From Pandoraea pulmonicola (GTDB taxonomy: Bacteria > Pseudomonadota > Gammaproteobacteria > Burkholderiales > Burkholderiaceae), in the NCBI RefSeq assembly GCF_000815105.2, contig NZ_CP010310.2, positions 1,054,001 through 1,118,000 of the forward strand: a stretch of 64,000 nt of DNA. The letters are read 5' to 3'. A model generated the notes under the pieces. The model did not search any database and was not told the origin of the DNA. It worked only from the letters and a program-made list of their open reading frames with translations. The position numbers and the translations under genes were made by a program. Positions 43,747 to 52,456 of the stretch are shown piece after piece. Position 1 is the first letter of the stretch, and the number at the start of each line of letters is the position of its first letter.

Positions 43747-44535
43747 ATGAATCAAGCAATGTGGATCAGCAAGACCGGGATCCAGGCGCAGGACGCCAAG
43801 CTACAGGCGATTGCCAACAATCTGGCAAACGTCAACACCGACGGCTACAAACGCGACCGGCTGGTCTTCGAGGACCTGTTCTATCGCGTGGAGCGTCAGC
43901 CGGGCGCGCCGCTCGACCAGAACTACTCGTCGCCGCTCGGCGTGCAACTGGGCAGTGGCACGCGCATGGTGGGTTCGCAGAAGGTATTTACCGACGGCAA
44001 TACGAAGACCACCGGGCAGGAGCTGGACGTGGCGATCATGGGGCGGGGTTTCCTGCAGGTGCAGTTGACCAATGGCGAGGTTGGCTATACGCGTGCGGGA
44101 CAGCTCCGGATGAACGGCGAGCGCGTTCTGACGAACGCACAGGGACTGCCGTTGGTGCCGGAGATCTCGATCCCGGAGAACGCGACGAACATCGCCATCG
44201 GCGAGAACGGTGTCGTGTCGGCCACGGTGGCGGGCTCCGCGACGCCCAGCGAAGTCGGACAGATTCAACTGGCCACGTTTGCGAATCCGGCAGGCTTGCT
44301 TGCCATGGGCGACAACCTGTTCAGGGAGACGGCCGCCAGCGGTGCGCCGACCGAAGGCGATCCGGGCACCGACGCGCTGGGAAAGCTCAAGCAATTCGCG
44401 CTTGAGGGCTCGAACGTGCAAGTGGTGGAAGAGATGGTCGAGATGATCTCCACGCAACGCACCTACGAAATGAACACCAAGGTGCTCACTGCGGCGGACA
44501 ACATGATGCAGCAGTTGGCGCAGGCGGCGCGATGA
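43747..44535 (+). CDS. flgG: Distal rod protein FlgG
   Basis: This 262-residue protein starts MNQAMWISKTGIQAQDAKLQAIANNLANVNTDGYKRDRLVFEDL, where the family usually has an alternative Trp-Ile-Ala-Lys-Thr-Gly. It ends FALEGSNVQVVEEMVEMISTQRTYEMNTKVLTAADNMMQQ. The SD region is GAGAGAAAGACGC. flgH overlaps its stop by ATGA. Confidence 0.94.
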   Translation: MNQAMWISKTGIQAQDAKLQAIANNLANVNTDGYKRDRLVFEDLFYRVERQPGAPLDQNYSSPLGVQLGSGTRMVGSQKVFTDGNTKTTGQELDVAIMGRGFLQVQLTNGEVGYTRAGQLRMNGERVLTNAQGLPLVPEISIPENATNIAIGENGVVSATVAGSATPSEVGQIQLATFANPAGLLAMGDNLFRETAASGAPTEGDPGTDALGKLKQFALEGSNVQVVEEMVEMISTQRTYEMNTKVLTAADNMMQQLAQAAR

Positions 44536-45203
44536 TGCGTGCTGTTGCGCGTTTGGTGCCGCTTGTCGCGGCAACCGGTCTGGCGGGTTGCATCGCCCTG
44601 CCGCTGGACCCGGCGGTGCCCGACTTTGCCGACGACGATCTGCCGCCACCGGCGGCGGTATCGCTCAGGGGCACGTCGGGCGGCGTATTCAATGCGGCGA
44701 CCACGGCGTCGCTGGCCTCCGACGGGCGGGCCTTCCGCCCCGGCGACACGCTCACCATTACGCTGGATGAAACAACGCAGGCGAGCAAGCGCGCCGGGAC
44801 AAGCTTCAAAAAGGGATCCGACATGGAGGTCGCGCCGGGCAAGGTTTTCGGAATGAACGTCGATCTCGATACGGCAATCGGTGGCTCCCGCTCGTTCGAC
44901 GGGAGTGGCGCGAGTTCCCAGCAGAATACCCTGCGTGGCGAGATCACCGTGGTCGTGCATCAGGTGATGCCTGGCGGATTGCTGCAGGTCAAGGGCGAGA
45001 AATCGCTGTCGCTCAATCAGGGCGAGGAAATCCTGCGTGTCACGGGCTACGTCCGTCAGGCCGATATCGATACGAACAATCGCGTGTCGTCTCGGCGCAT
45101 CGCGAATGCCCGCATCAAGTACATGGGTAAGGGCGCACTGTCGGACTCGAATCAGGCGGGATGGCTGACGAGATTCTTCAACAGTCCATGGATGCCATTC
45201 TGA
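44532..45203 (+). CDS. flgH: L-ring lipoprotein FlgH
   Basis: This 223-residue outer-membrane ring protein has a lipoprotein signal with lipobox Leu-Ala-Gly-Cys at about 16-19. LSIAFRPGDTLTITLDETTQASKRAGTSF-like, ITVVVHQVMPGGLLQVKGEKSLSLNQGEEILRVTGYVRQADI and IKYMGKGALSDSNQAGWLTRFF segments are family features. It forms the bushing in the outer membrane with FlgI below. Confidence 0.93.
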   Translation: MMRAVARLVPLVAATGLAGCIALPLDPAVPDFADDDLPPPAAVSLRGTSGGVFNAATTASLASDGRAFRPGDTLTITLDETTQASKRAGTSFKKGSDMEVAPGKVFGMNVDLDTAIGGSRSFDGSGASSQQNTLRGEITVVVHQVMPGGLLQVKGEKSLSLNQGEEILRVTGYVRQADIDTNNRVSSRRIANARIKYMGKGALSDSNQAGWLTRFFNSPWMPF

Positions 45204-45205
45204 TC

Positions 45206-46318
45206 ATGAAATTTCTACGAAATGCGCTGCATCGGTGGCTCGTCACGGGGTTGATGGCCGTCGCGACGAACGCCGTTGGCGTGCCACTCGGCAACCTGGT
45301 CAACGTTGACGGCGTGCGCGAGAACCAGTTGATCGGCTACGGGTTGGTCGTCGGCCTGAACGGTACGGGCGACGGGCAGCAGGTCCGCTATACGGGCCAG
45401 TCGGTGGCGAACGTGCTCAAGCAATTCGGCGTGACGCTGCCCGAAGGTATCCGGTTGCGCTCGCGCAATGCCGCCGCCGTGATGGTCAGCGCGAGCTTTC
45501 CACCCGGTTACAAGCGTGGCCAGGCTATCGACGTGACGGTGTCGTCGCTCGGCGACGCGAAGAGTCTGCGCGGGGGCACCTTGCTGCTCACGCCGTTGCG
45601 CGCCGCGAACGGAGAAGTCTACGCATTGGCGCAGGGCAACGTCGTGATTCCCGGGGTGAAGGCGCAGGGGATCAGCGGATCGAGCGTGACGATCAACTCG
45701 ACGGCCGCGGGCAGAGTGCCCAGGGGAGCGACCATCGAAAACGAGATCGAATCCGATTTCAACGATCGCCCATTCGTCAGGCTGAGCCTCAAGCGGCCCA
45801 ATTTTCAGACCGCAACGAATATCGTGCGAGCCGTTAATCGGACTGTCGGAGGCGATGCCGCGACAACCCGGGATTCGACGAGCGTGGACGTGGCGGCCCC
45901 GGCCGACCCGACGGAGCGCGTGGCGTTCGTGGCGCGTTTGACCGCCATCGACGTGAGCGCCGGCGGCCAGACGCCGCGCGCGGTGTTCAACTCTCGCACG
46001 GGCACCGTCGTGATCAGTCAAGGCATGACCGTGTCGCCGGCCGTCGTCTCGCATGGCGCGCTGAAGATCGTGATTTCCGAGGGCTCTCAAGTGAGCCAGC
46101 CCAATCCGTTCGGCCGGGGGAACACCGTGGTGACACCGACTTCGGAGGTGAGCGTGGAGCAGGACGCAGTGAACGCGTTCGAATGGCGTTCGGGCACGAG
46201 TCTGCAGGCGATCGTCGATACGATCAATGCCACCGGAGCCAATCCCGACGATGTGATGGCCATCTTGCAGGCGCTCGACGAAGCCGGCGCACTCAACGGC
46301 GAACTTGTCGTTATCTGA
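45206..46318 (+). CDS. flgI: P-ring protein FlgI
   Basis: This 370-residue periplasmic ring protein is read from ATG 45206, two bases after the flgH stop, giving a signal peptide (MKFLRNALHRWLVTGLMAVATNAVG). VDGVRENQLIGYGLVVGLNGTGDGQQVRYTGQSVANVLKQFGV is the FlgI signature, and the C-terminus ends LQALDEAGALNGELVVI. FlgA should assist its assembly. Confidence 0.94.
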   Translation: MKFLRNALHRWLVTGLMAVATNAVGVPLGNLVNVDGVRENQLIGYGLVVGLNGTGDGQQVRYTGQSVANVLKQFGVTLPEGIRLRSRNAAAVMVSASFPPGYKRGQAIDVTVSSLGDAKSLRGGTLLLTPLRAANGEVYALAQGNVVIPGVKAQGISGSSVTINSTAAGRVPRGATIENEIESDFNDRPFVRLSLKRPNFQTATNIVRAVNRTVGGDAATTRDSTSVDVAAPADPTERVAFVARLTAIDVSAGGQTPRAVFNSRTGTVVISQGMTVSPAVVSHGALKIVISEGSQVSQPNPFGRGNTVVTPTSEVSVEQDAVNAFEWRSGTSLQAIVDTINATGANPDDVMAILQALDEAGALNGELVVI

Positions 46319-46327
46319 GGAACGTGA

Positions 46328-46708
46328 ATGAGCAATATGCCCATCGATATGCAGGGCGCGATGCTTGCGGCGCGAACCCGCAATATGAAAACGCCCGTTG
46401 CGGCGGCGAACGACGACGAGCGTGCCGCGCGCGCCGCGGAGCAGTTCGAGTCGATGTTCATCATGCAGATGGTTCGTGAGATGCGCAAATCCGTGCGGGA
46501 AATCAGTCCCGAAGGCAGCATCTTCCGCGACGAGACCACCGCGGGAATGTTCGATTACATGGACATGATGGTGGCCGACCAGTTGGCGTCGCAGCGCGCT
46601 TTCGGCATCGCGGACTTCATTCTGGCGCAGATCGCTCCGGAGGCTGCGAGCCGTCGTGCGGGGACAACGTCTGCCTCGACACATGAGGCGACCGATACAG
46701 ACGCGTGA
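46328..46708 (+). CDS. flgJ: FlgJ rod-cap domain protein (no hydrolase domain)
   Basis: This 126-residue protein keeps only the N-terminal Rod-binding domain of FlgJ: DDERAARAAEQFESMFIMQMVREMRKSVREIS followed by FRDETTAGMFDYMDMMVADQLASQRAFGIADFI. The glucosaminidase domain normally found in the same protein is encoded at 38594-39361. It should cap the growing rod. A good RBS (GAGGAACGTGA) precedes the ATG. Confidence 0.9.
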   Translation: MSNMPIDMQGAMLAARTRNMKTPVAAANDDERAARAAEQFESMFIMQMVREMRKSVREISPEGSIFRDETTAGMFDYMDMMVADQLASQRAFGIADFILAQIAPEAASRRAGTTSASTHEATDTDA

Positions 46709-46857
46709 CATCGGCGTAGGCGCCGGGAGGCGGGTCTCAGGACGGATATTTAAGTCGAAGGTGACTACGGTCGCCGTTCATCTGTAGATCAACAACACAA
46801 CAAGGGGATCGCCACCTTCGCCCTGATGGCGGGGCAAAGGCGCATCCGGCAAAAAAC

Positions 46858-48204
46858 ATGAGCATGTTCCACATTGGCATGTCCGGCGTACGGGCGGCAA
46901 AGGCTGGTCTTTGGTCTGCCTCCAACAATCTGGCGAATCAGAAGACACCGGGATATTCGCGTCGCGCCGCACTATTGAGTGCCGCGGTAACCGGTGGCGC
47001 GAATATGCCCGCGATGGTGCGTCTGAACGACGCTTTCAGGACGCAGGCGCTATGGGCCGCCGGTGCTCAGGAGAGGCGACATAAGGCGGCGCAATCGCAC
47101 CTGGATCAGCTCGAGGGCGTCATCGGGGCCTCGGGGAGCGACAACAATCTCGGCCTGGGGGATTTCCTGGGCGCGTTGAACAAGGCCAGTGCGGATCCGG
47201 CGTCCACGCCGCTGCGTCAGGCAGTGCTCCAGGCCGGCGGTTCGATGGCCAAACAGTTCAATAACCGCATTTCGGTGCTCGAGAATCAGTTGCGCGGCGT
47301 GCAGGCGCAGCGTGAGTCGATGATCGAGCAGGTCAACACGTTGGCCGCCTCCGTGGCCGACCTCAATCGGCGCATCGTGGCCGGGAACGCGTCAGGCGAT
47401 GACGTATCGGCGCTGATGGATCAGCGTGACGTCACCATCGACAAGCTCTCGGGGCTGGTGGGGGGGCAGGTTGTGCAGCAGCCCGACGGTACCGTGGACA
47501 TCACGTTCAAGGGCGGTCAGCCCCTCGTGCTCGGCTCGCGGGCAGGCGTACTGGAAGTGCGTCGGAATGCGGCAGGCGAGCAGGAGTTGTCAAACAGATT
47601 CGGGACCCAGTCGATTCGCGTCGATGACGATGAGCTGGGGGGCGAGCTGCATGGCTTGTCGGACTTTGAGCACGAGACGTTGCGCCCGCATCTACAGGCG
47701 CTGAAAACGCTTGCCGGTGAAATTGCCGATCGCTTCAACGCCCAACTGAATGCGGGTTTCGACAAGTCGGGGGCGGCGGGGCGCGACCTCTTCGTTTTCG
47801 ATCGCGTTTCCGGTCGGATGAAGGTCGATGAGACGCTGACGCCCGACGATCTGGCATTTTCCGATGCCTCGCTCGATCCGGGAGGAAATAGCGGTAATTT
47901 GCTGCGGCTCATCGAACTGGGAAAGTCCAAGGTGGATCTCCACGGGGGCGGCTTCGTCTCGCTCGAAGATGCCTTGTCGTCCATGGAAGCCAAGGTGGGG
48001 GCGGCAAGCTATCAGAACAAAACGGCGCTCGAGGCGTTGTCGGCCGTGCGAGAACAGGCGGAACTTGCCTGGTCGTCAGCGAGTGGTGTGGATGGGGACG
48101 AGGAAGCCATAAATCTGATGGAATACAACAAGATGAGCCAGGCAAACATGACGGTGATCAAGGTGGCGAACGAACTGTTCGACAAGGTGCTTAACGCTTT
48201 CTGA
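46858..48204 (+). CDS. flgK: Hook-filament junction protein FlgK
   Basis: This 448-residue junction protein has the N-terminal FHIGMSGVRAAKAGLWSASNNLANQKTPGYSRRAALL and the C-terminal MEYNKMSQANMTVIKVANELFDKVLNAF helices. The middle region includes ISVLENQLRGVQAQRESMIEQVNTLAASVADLNRRIV and a coiled coil. It is shorter than enteric FlgK, as is common in lateral systems. flgL follows 15 bases later. Confidence 0.92.
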   Translation: MSMFHIGMSGVRAAKAGLWSASNNLANQKTPGYSRRAALLSAAVTGGANMPAMVRLNDAFRTQALWAAGAQERRHKAAQSHLDQLEGVIGASGSDNNLGLGDFLGALNKASADPASTPLRQAVLQAGGSMAKQFNNRISVLENQLRGVQAQRESMIEQVNTLAASVADLNRRIVAGNASGDDVSALMDQRDVTIDKLSGLVGGQVVQQPDGTVDITFKGGQPLVLGSRAGVLEVRRNAAGEQELSNRFGTQSIRVDDDELGGELHGLSDFEHETLRPHLQALKTLAGEIADRFNAQLNAGFDKSGAAGRDLFVFDRVSGRMKVDETLTPDDLAFSDASLDPGGNSGNLLRLIELGKSKVDLHGGGFVSLEDALSSMEAKVGAASYQNKTALEALSAVREQAELAWSSASGVDGDEEAINLMEYNKMSQANMTVIKVANELFDKVLNAF

Positions 48205-48219
48205 CGGGGAAAAGACGCC

Positions 48220-49116
48220 ATGAGAATTACACACGCCCAGTTCGGCAAACTGATGCACAACACGTCGCAACGAAACACAGCCAAGCTGGCCGATGTGATG
48301 CAGCGCATTGCAAGCGGCGACCGCATTCTTCGCGTGTCGGACGACACCGTCGGCTCGACGCGTCTGGCGCGCCTGGACCGGGACAACAAACGTCTGGATC
48401 AGTACCTCAGCAACATCGGTGTGCTCGCACATCGTTTTCAGCGCAACGAAGTGCAGATGTCCGGCATCGTTGCTCAAATTCAGGAAGCACGTACCACTTT
48501 GGTACGCGCGGGGGACAGCAGTACCGTGCCGGACGACATGAAGGCTGCCGCCAATACGATCGACCTGCTTCGCGAGAGCATGATGGCGGCAGCAAATGCC
48601 AAGGACAACGATGGCAATTACGTCTTCTCGGGAACGGCCGTGGGAGCCCCCCCGGTGAAGTACGATCCCGCCGCGGCCGTTGGGATGCGCTATAGCTTTG
48701 AGGGTAATACCGGCAAGCAGATGGTCGTGGTGGGCGATGGTGTCACGCAGTCGGCCAATGTGAGCCTCGACGAGATGGCTGCGCTCCTGAATGCACTCGA
48801 GGTCGCATCGAAAGCAATGGATGAAAACGCCCCCGATGCGAGCGAGCGGGCTCGTCGTACGCTGAGTGCAGTGGACAATGCGCTCGAGTCCGTTTCGGGG
48901 AAGATCGCGGCGCAGGGCGGCGCTCACGCGTTGCTCGATATGCTTAAGGATACGTACAACGACGTGCTGTCCGCCGGCGAAGAGGCATCCGAGGCCGTCA
49001 GGCAGGTCGACCCGGTAAAGGCCAGTTCCGAGCTTGCCAGCTATACGATTGCGATTCAGGCGACGCAGAAGACCTACGCCAGAATCATGGAGCTCTCGCT
49101 GTTCAACTTCGTCTAA
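48220..49116 (+). CDS. flgL: Hook-filament junction protein FlgL
   Basis: This 298-residue flagellin-like junction protein starts MRITHAQFGKLMHNTSQRNTAKLADVMQRIASGDRILRVSDDTVGSTRLARLDRDN. It ends SSELASYTIAIQATQKTYARIMELSLFNFV. It lies between FlgK and flagellin in the assembled filament. Confidence 0.92.
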   Translation: MRITHAQFGKLMHNTSQRNTAKLADVMQRIASGDRILRVSDDTVGSTRLARLDRDNKRLDQYLSNIGVLAHRFQRNEVQMSGIVAQIQEARTTLVRAGDSSTVPDDMKAAANTIDLLRESMMAAANAKDNDGNYVFSGTAVGAPPVKYDPAAAVGMRYSFEGNTGKQMVVVGDGVTQSANVSLDEMAALLNALEVASKAMDENAPDASERARRTLSAVDNALESVSGKIAAQGGAHALLDMLKDTYNDVLSAGEEASEAVRQVDPVKASSELASYTIAIQATQKTYARIMELSLFNFV

Positions 49117-49122
49117 GTCGCC

Positions 49123-50181
49123 ATGGACGTTCGCCTAACCTCCAATGAAAGCGGCTCGCCTGCCGCAGGCCGCACATCCGTACCCCGAGGTCCGGCGCGC
49201 GCCGTCGCCGCGCCACCGACTCGCCCTGTTCGAAGCGACGAGACATCTGTGCTGCCACGTCGTCGCGATGCGAACCGGGACGCCCCGCGCGAGGCTGGCC
49301 TCGCCGAGCGGGATCAATGGAACCTGCGTGTGAGCGGGGCTCAACAGGTGATGTCTTACCTTGATCGTTTCGCTGCGCATCTCAAGGACCTGAAGGCGGT
49401 CATCAGTCGGCACCTCGTCACCGGCGGCGGAGAACGCCAGATTGCCGAGCGTATTGCCAGGACCGGCGCCGCATGGCAGCAACGTCACGCGGCCACGGGC
49501 GGACGCCTGAACGATTGGCTGGAAGTCGGCGAGCAGGACAGCGCTCGCCGTCGGTTTCGGATTCTCGGGCTGAGCCTGGACGACGCGAACCGGGAGCAAG
49601 CGGAAACGCTCACGTTTTACGCGGGAGGTGCCGGTGCGAGGCCGGTAGCCGTCCATCTGCCGGCAGGCTGCGATGTGCGAACGATGAGCGCTCAGATTTG
49701 CGGGGGCGTCGCTCGATTCGGTCTGGACGCCCAGCTGGAAGCACCGGGAAAGACGGTCTTCTCGGTCGACGAGGCACATTGGCCATCGCTTGCTCATACA
49801 TTGCGCATCAAGGGAAGCGGCGTGCGTTTTCCTGACGCGGAGCCTCGCCCGGCGTCGCTCGAATCGGAGCCTTCCGCTGTCGCCATCTCCACATGGAAAA
49901 CGGGCGATCGGGATGCGCTTCGTTCAACGCTCGCCTCGGTTGTCGCCGTGCTCGAAAGAGTCGAGCGAACGCGCGCACAGATTCGCACGGAGCTTGCGGA
50001 GGCACAGAGCGCCATTGCCCAACGGTCCGCGTCGCTCGATGCGCGACTTGCGCAGCGCAACAGCGAGGATATTGTCGGCATGATGCGTCCGACGAACGGC
50101 TACCATCAGGTCGCCAAGCTCGCCCCGGTGGTCATGGGCATCAGCAGCGGCCGCGTGCGAGCGTTGCTGAGATTGGGCTGA
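49123..50181 (+). CDS. LafW-like protein following flgL
   Basis: This 352-residue protein starts six bases after flgL and is surely in the same operon. A Pro/Arg-rich N-terminus (1-60) precedes a helical region (QQVMSYLDRFAAHLKDLKAVISRHL), a beta-rich middle (about 145-240) and a C-terminal coiled coil (SVVAVLERVERTRAQIRTELAEAQSAIAQRSASLDARLAQR). No family could be named from sequence alone. In Flag-2 loci the gene after flgL is lafW, described as a putative hook-associated protein. The structure, helices at both ends around a beta core, would suit an exported axial protein. Assignment is by position. Confidence 0.5.
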   Translation: MDVRLTSNESGSPAAGRTSVPRGPARAVAAPPTRPVRSDETSVLPRRRDANRDAPREAGLAERDQWNLRVSGAQQVMSYLDRFAAHLKDLKAVISRHLVTGGGERQIAERIARTGAAWQQRHAATGGRLNDWLEVGEQDSARRRFRILGLSLDDANREQAETLTFYAGGAGARPVAVHLPAGCDVRTMSAQICGGVARFGLDAQLEAPGKTVFSVDEAHWPSLAHTLRIKGSGVRFPDAEPRPASLESEPSAVAISTWKTGDRDALRSTLASVVAVLERVERTRAQIRTELAEAQSAIAQRSASLDARLAQRNSEDIVGMMRPTNGYHQVAKLAPVVMGISSGRVRALLRLG

Positions 50182-50262
50182 GCTGGTGCGCAATGGTGCG
50201 CAATGACGCGCTCGGCATGGACTCGGGCGCGCACCCCTCGTCGGAGGAGTGAAGTGCAGGCT

Positions 50263-50307
50263 CGCTCTGGCGTGGCCTTGGCATATCCGTGGGCATTCGC
50301 CAGAGCG
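50263..50307. terminator. Inverted repeat between lafW-like gene and the regulator
   Basis: Perfect 10-base arms, CGCTCTGGCG and CGCCAGAGCG, enclose a 25-base loop between two convergent genes. Possibly a two-way terminator. A tandem 10-base repeat (GGTGCGCAAT twice) lies at about 50186. Confidence 0.4.
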
Positions 50308-50331
50308 TCCAGATGGAGAGCGCTCCAGCGA

Positions 50332-51174
50332 TTAATGCATGGACGATGCGCCTCGTGCGAAATACGTTTCGCATAGTTCCGGCGCGTCATGGATGGACTC
50401 GGGGCAGACTGCGAGCCAGCGATTGTCGCCAAGCGGCAATTCGTAGACCTGGTCGCCCGGTTTTAGCTTGATCTCGAGGGCATCGATCAATGCCTTGGCG
50501 CTCACGCCGTTGGTGGAATGATAGGTGATCCCGTCGATGGTTTCGCCGTGCCTGAAAGTCAGTCTCGATGGTGACGCCAGCGTCTGCCAAGTCAGCACCA
50601 TTGCGCATGGCAGAGCGATTGCGGCGAACCACCGCCCTCTCTTGCGAAACCAGCGGGAGGTTTTTGCCAGCGGGCCGGAATGGGGCGGGAGGTCAGTAGA
50701 GGGGCGGGTATTCGTTGTCTGTTCGGATACGTCAGGCGACGCCGGTTGACTGCTCGGGTACGGAGGCTCGGCTGCGGAGTCGGGGCATTCGCTGTCATTT
50801 TTCAGCGGCGTGGGAAGGCTCGAGGGAGCACGCGGTTCAGGCACGGGAGGTACCGTGGTGTCGATGGGCTTCATCGATCCCATGAAACGCAGACCTTGGC
50901 GAGGAAGTGTCTTGACCAGCGCACCGCTGATTCCGTGTTCCTCGAGGCGTTGACGCACCGCTCGCACAAGCTGGTGATAGCTGCTGTCGGTCACGACGAC
51001 TCCCTTGCTTTCCCAGACGCGCTTCATTACTGCTGCTTTGGTCGCAATACCCTGCAACAGCATGAGCAACAACTCGGACTCGTTCGCGGTCAGGTGGACT
51101 TGAGTATCGGCATGCGTGAGTACCATCAAATGGCTGTCGAACATCACGCGGTCTTCTATTAGGTACTTTTTCAC
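50332..51174 (-). CDS. Membrane-anchored winged-helix regulator (ToxR/CadC-like, LafZ position)
   Basis: This 280-residue protein starts at GTG 51174 (KKYLIEDRVMFDSHLMVLTH). An N-terminal OmpR-type winged helix (about 8-105) has LTANESELLLMLLQGIATKAAVMKRVWESKGVVVTDSSYHQLVRAVRQRLEEHG and LVKTLPRQGLRFMG. A proline-rich linker leads to one membrane helix (WFAAIALPCAMVLTWQTLA), then a 75-residue periplasmic domain with two cysteines 11 residues apart (LAVCPESI, PELCETYF) that could form a redox-sensitive disulfide. Flag-2 loci carry a membrane regulator, LafZ, at this place. With lafK missing, this is the best candidate for the locus regulator. Confidence 0.75.
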   Translation of the reverse strand: MKKYLIEDRVMFDSHLMVLTHADTQVHLTANESELLLMLLQGIATKAAVMKRVWESKGVVVTDSSYHQLVRAVRQRLEEHGISGALVKTLPRQGLRFMGSMKPIDTTVPPVPEPRAPSSLPTPLKNDSECPDSAAEPPYPSSQPASPDVSEQTTNTRPSTDLPPHSGPLAKTSRWFRKRGRWFAAIALPCAMVLTWQTLASPSRLTFRHGETIDGITYHSTNGVSAKALIDALEIKLKPGDQVYELPLGDNRWLAVCPESIHDAPELCETYFARGASSMH

Positions 51175-51599
51175 AGGCGATTCAGATGCGTGCACTGGAG
51201 TGGGCGGGTGGCGCGTCGTCCAGCGTTTCCAGATCGAAGGGGACTGTGCGTTGTCGCGCGACGAGGGGCGTACGGGGCGCTGCCTTGACTCCAACTTTCA
51301 GCGACATCGCTGCACCTATGGCGTAACGCGTACCGAATTATGTTGGCGCCCCATTGGCTTTGAAATCGGATTGCTCCTATTTTTTGTAGCCTTACGAAAG
51401 ACGGGCAACAGCGCTGTCCAATGGCGGATGAGCCTGAATCTGGTGAGAGTCGCTAAGGGTTGGCTGCCAATATCAGTGGTGCGCGCGGGAATGTAAAAAT
51501 CCAGTGAATCCGCCGGTCGCACCACATTTCATGGTGGATCTTTCTTCGTGTCATGCCATCTCCAGCGTTGCTTCGGCCGCTTTCGATGGCATGGTTTTG
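51175..51599. other. Intergenic region upstream of the membrane regulator
   Basis: It should contain the promoter of the regulator on the minus strand. Frames on both strands at 51316-51525 are short, lack SD sequences and match nothing recognised. The change toward lower GC starts about here, which marks the edge of the flagellar locus. Confidence 0.35.
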
Positions 51600-52028
51600 T
51601 CAGTCGCTCGACTTCACCACTGCTCTGCCAGAGGAGGGATAGGGTGGTGGGTCAGGATAGGGTGGCGGGTTAGGATAGGGTGGTGGGTCAGGATAGGGCG
51701 GCGGCGGGGGATGGGAGCGGGGGTCGTGGCCATCTGTGCCGGCAGCGAAGTCCAAGAGTTCCTCAATCAGGCGCAGCTGATCATATTTCGGGTCCGCCGA
51801 TGAAGCAACCGCAGCTTCTGTTTCCTGAAAAATCGTCTTTGCAGCTTCACGCTTCTCATAATATGTGCTGCTATTACTCACCCAATTATCCGCCGCCTCG
51901 CGCAAAGAGGGGTTGCTATGCGCCTCACCAAGAAGCTTACTATAGCCAGTGGAAGGTTTTTCATCACTCTCGATTTTAACGTAAGGGAGTGAATAATTAT
52001 TACGATTAATAGAAAGACTTTCAGCCAT
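51600..52028 (-). CDS. Candidate effector with four C-terminal PPPY motifs
   Basis: This protein of about 142 residues is read from ATG 52028 (MAESLSINRNNYSLPYVKIES), overlapping the truncated hydroxylase gene. The N-terminal part is helical (YEKREAAKTIFQETEAAVASS). The C-terminus is a run of Pro-Pro-Pro-Tyr-Pro units separated by Asp-Pro or Asn-Pro, so it has four PPxY motifs. They are encoded by an 18-base tandem repeat at 51637-51708. PPxY motifs bind WW domains, which are essentially eukaryotic and include NEDD4-type ubiquitin ligases. Position in the T3SS-linked island suggests secretion. A 5'-deleted relic of this gene lies after the intact hydroxylase (56784-56904). Confidence 0.6.
   Translation of the reverse strand: MAESLSINRNNYSLPYVKIESDEKPSTGYSKLLGEAHSNPSLREAADNWVSNSSTYYEKREAAKTIFQETEAAVASSADPKYDQLRLIEELLDFAAGTDGHDPRSHPPPPPYPDPPPYPNPPPYPDPPPYPSSGRAVVKSSD
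51637..51708. repeat. 18-base tandem repeat encoding PPPY units
   Basis: Four units start at 51637, 51655, 51673 and 51691, each beginning GGATAGGG(T/C)GG. The first and third are identical. They encode the Pro-Pro-Pro-Tyr-Pro blocks on the minus strand. Repeat number could change by slippage and so alter motif count. Confidence 0.8.
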
Positions 52029-52404
52029 TATTTTCGTTCTCCTCGGACTTGCCAATACGCAACCATTTGGTTGCCACCCATTTGCTTCCCTTGATCACGG
52101 GAGATCCACCGTGAAACGTTCGCTTCGACCGATGCGTTTTCGGATCAGGGTGCGCAAAGAAAATGCCACTTCCTCGCCTGGGGTAAATCTCCAGAGGTGC
52201 CATGGGAAATACTGTTCCCCCGCCGCATTCCGGCTCCTTCAGGTATATGACGAGGGTCGCTATGCGCCGCTCAAGGGCGGAAAGGGCTTTGTGGCCCGCC
52301 ACTAAGCCGCCAGCTAAAATTATCGCGCCTTCGAGTGCGGGCATATCGGAAGATTCTGATTCTTGGGAGCGGAGTTTTTCAAGCTTCGGAAGAGCGTTGT
52401 CCAC
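52021..52404 (-). pseudogene. Truncated prolyl 4-hydroxylase-like gene (copy A)
   Basis: The C-terminal 80 residues (RIATLVIYLKEPECGGGTVF onward) are nearly identical to the intact gene at 56082-56783. The N-terminal part is unrelated (MDNALPKLEKLRSQESESSD) and replaces the region with the iron ligands His and Asp. Only the distal His and the 2-oxoglutarate-binding Lys remain, so it cannot be an active dioxygenase. It may be a pseudogene or a chimeric protein. At DNA level the shared part (about 52054-52295) differs from the other copy at only a few per cent of positions by eye. Confidence 0.75.
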
Positions 52405-52456
52405 CGGCGCATGAGTATGCTCCCGTCGAATTCCAGGAACTGGTTTCTAAAGGGAG

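Noticed and set aside
45215..46711. 498-codon minus-strand frame opposite flgI and flgJ
   Set aside because: Antisense shadow of two conserved flagellar genes, with no SD or family.
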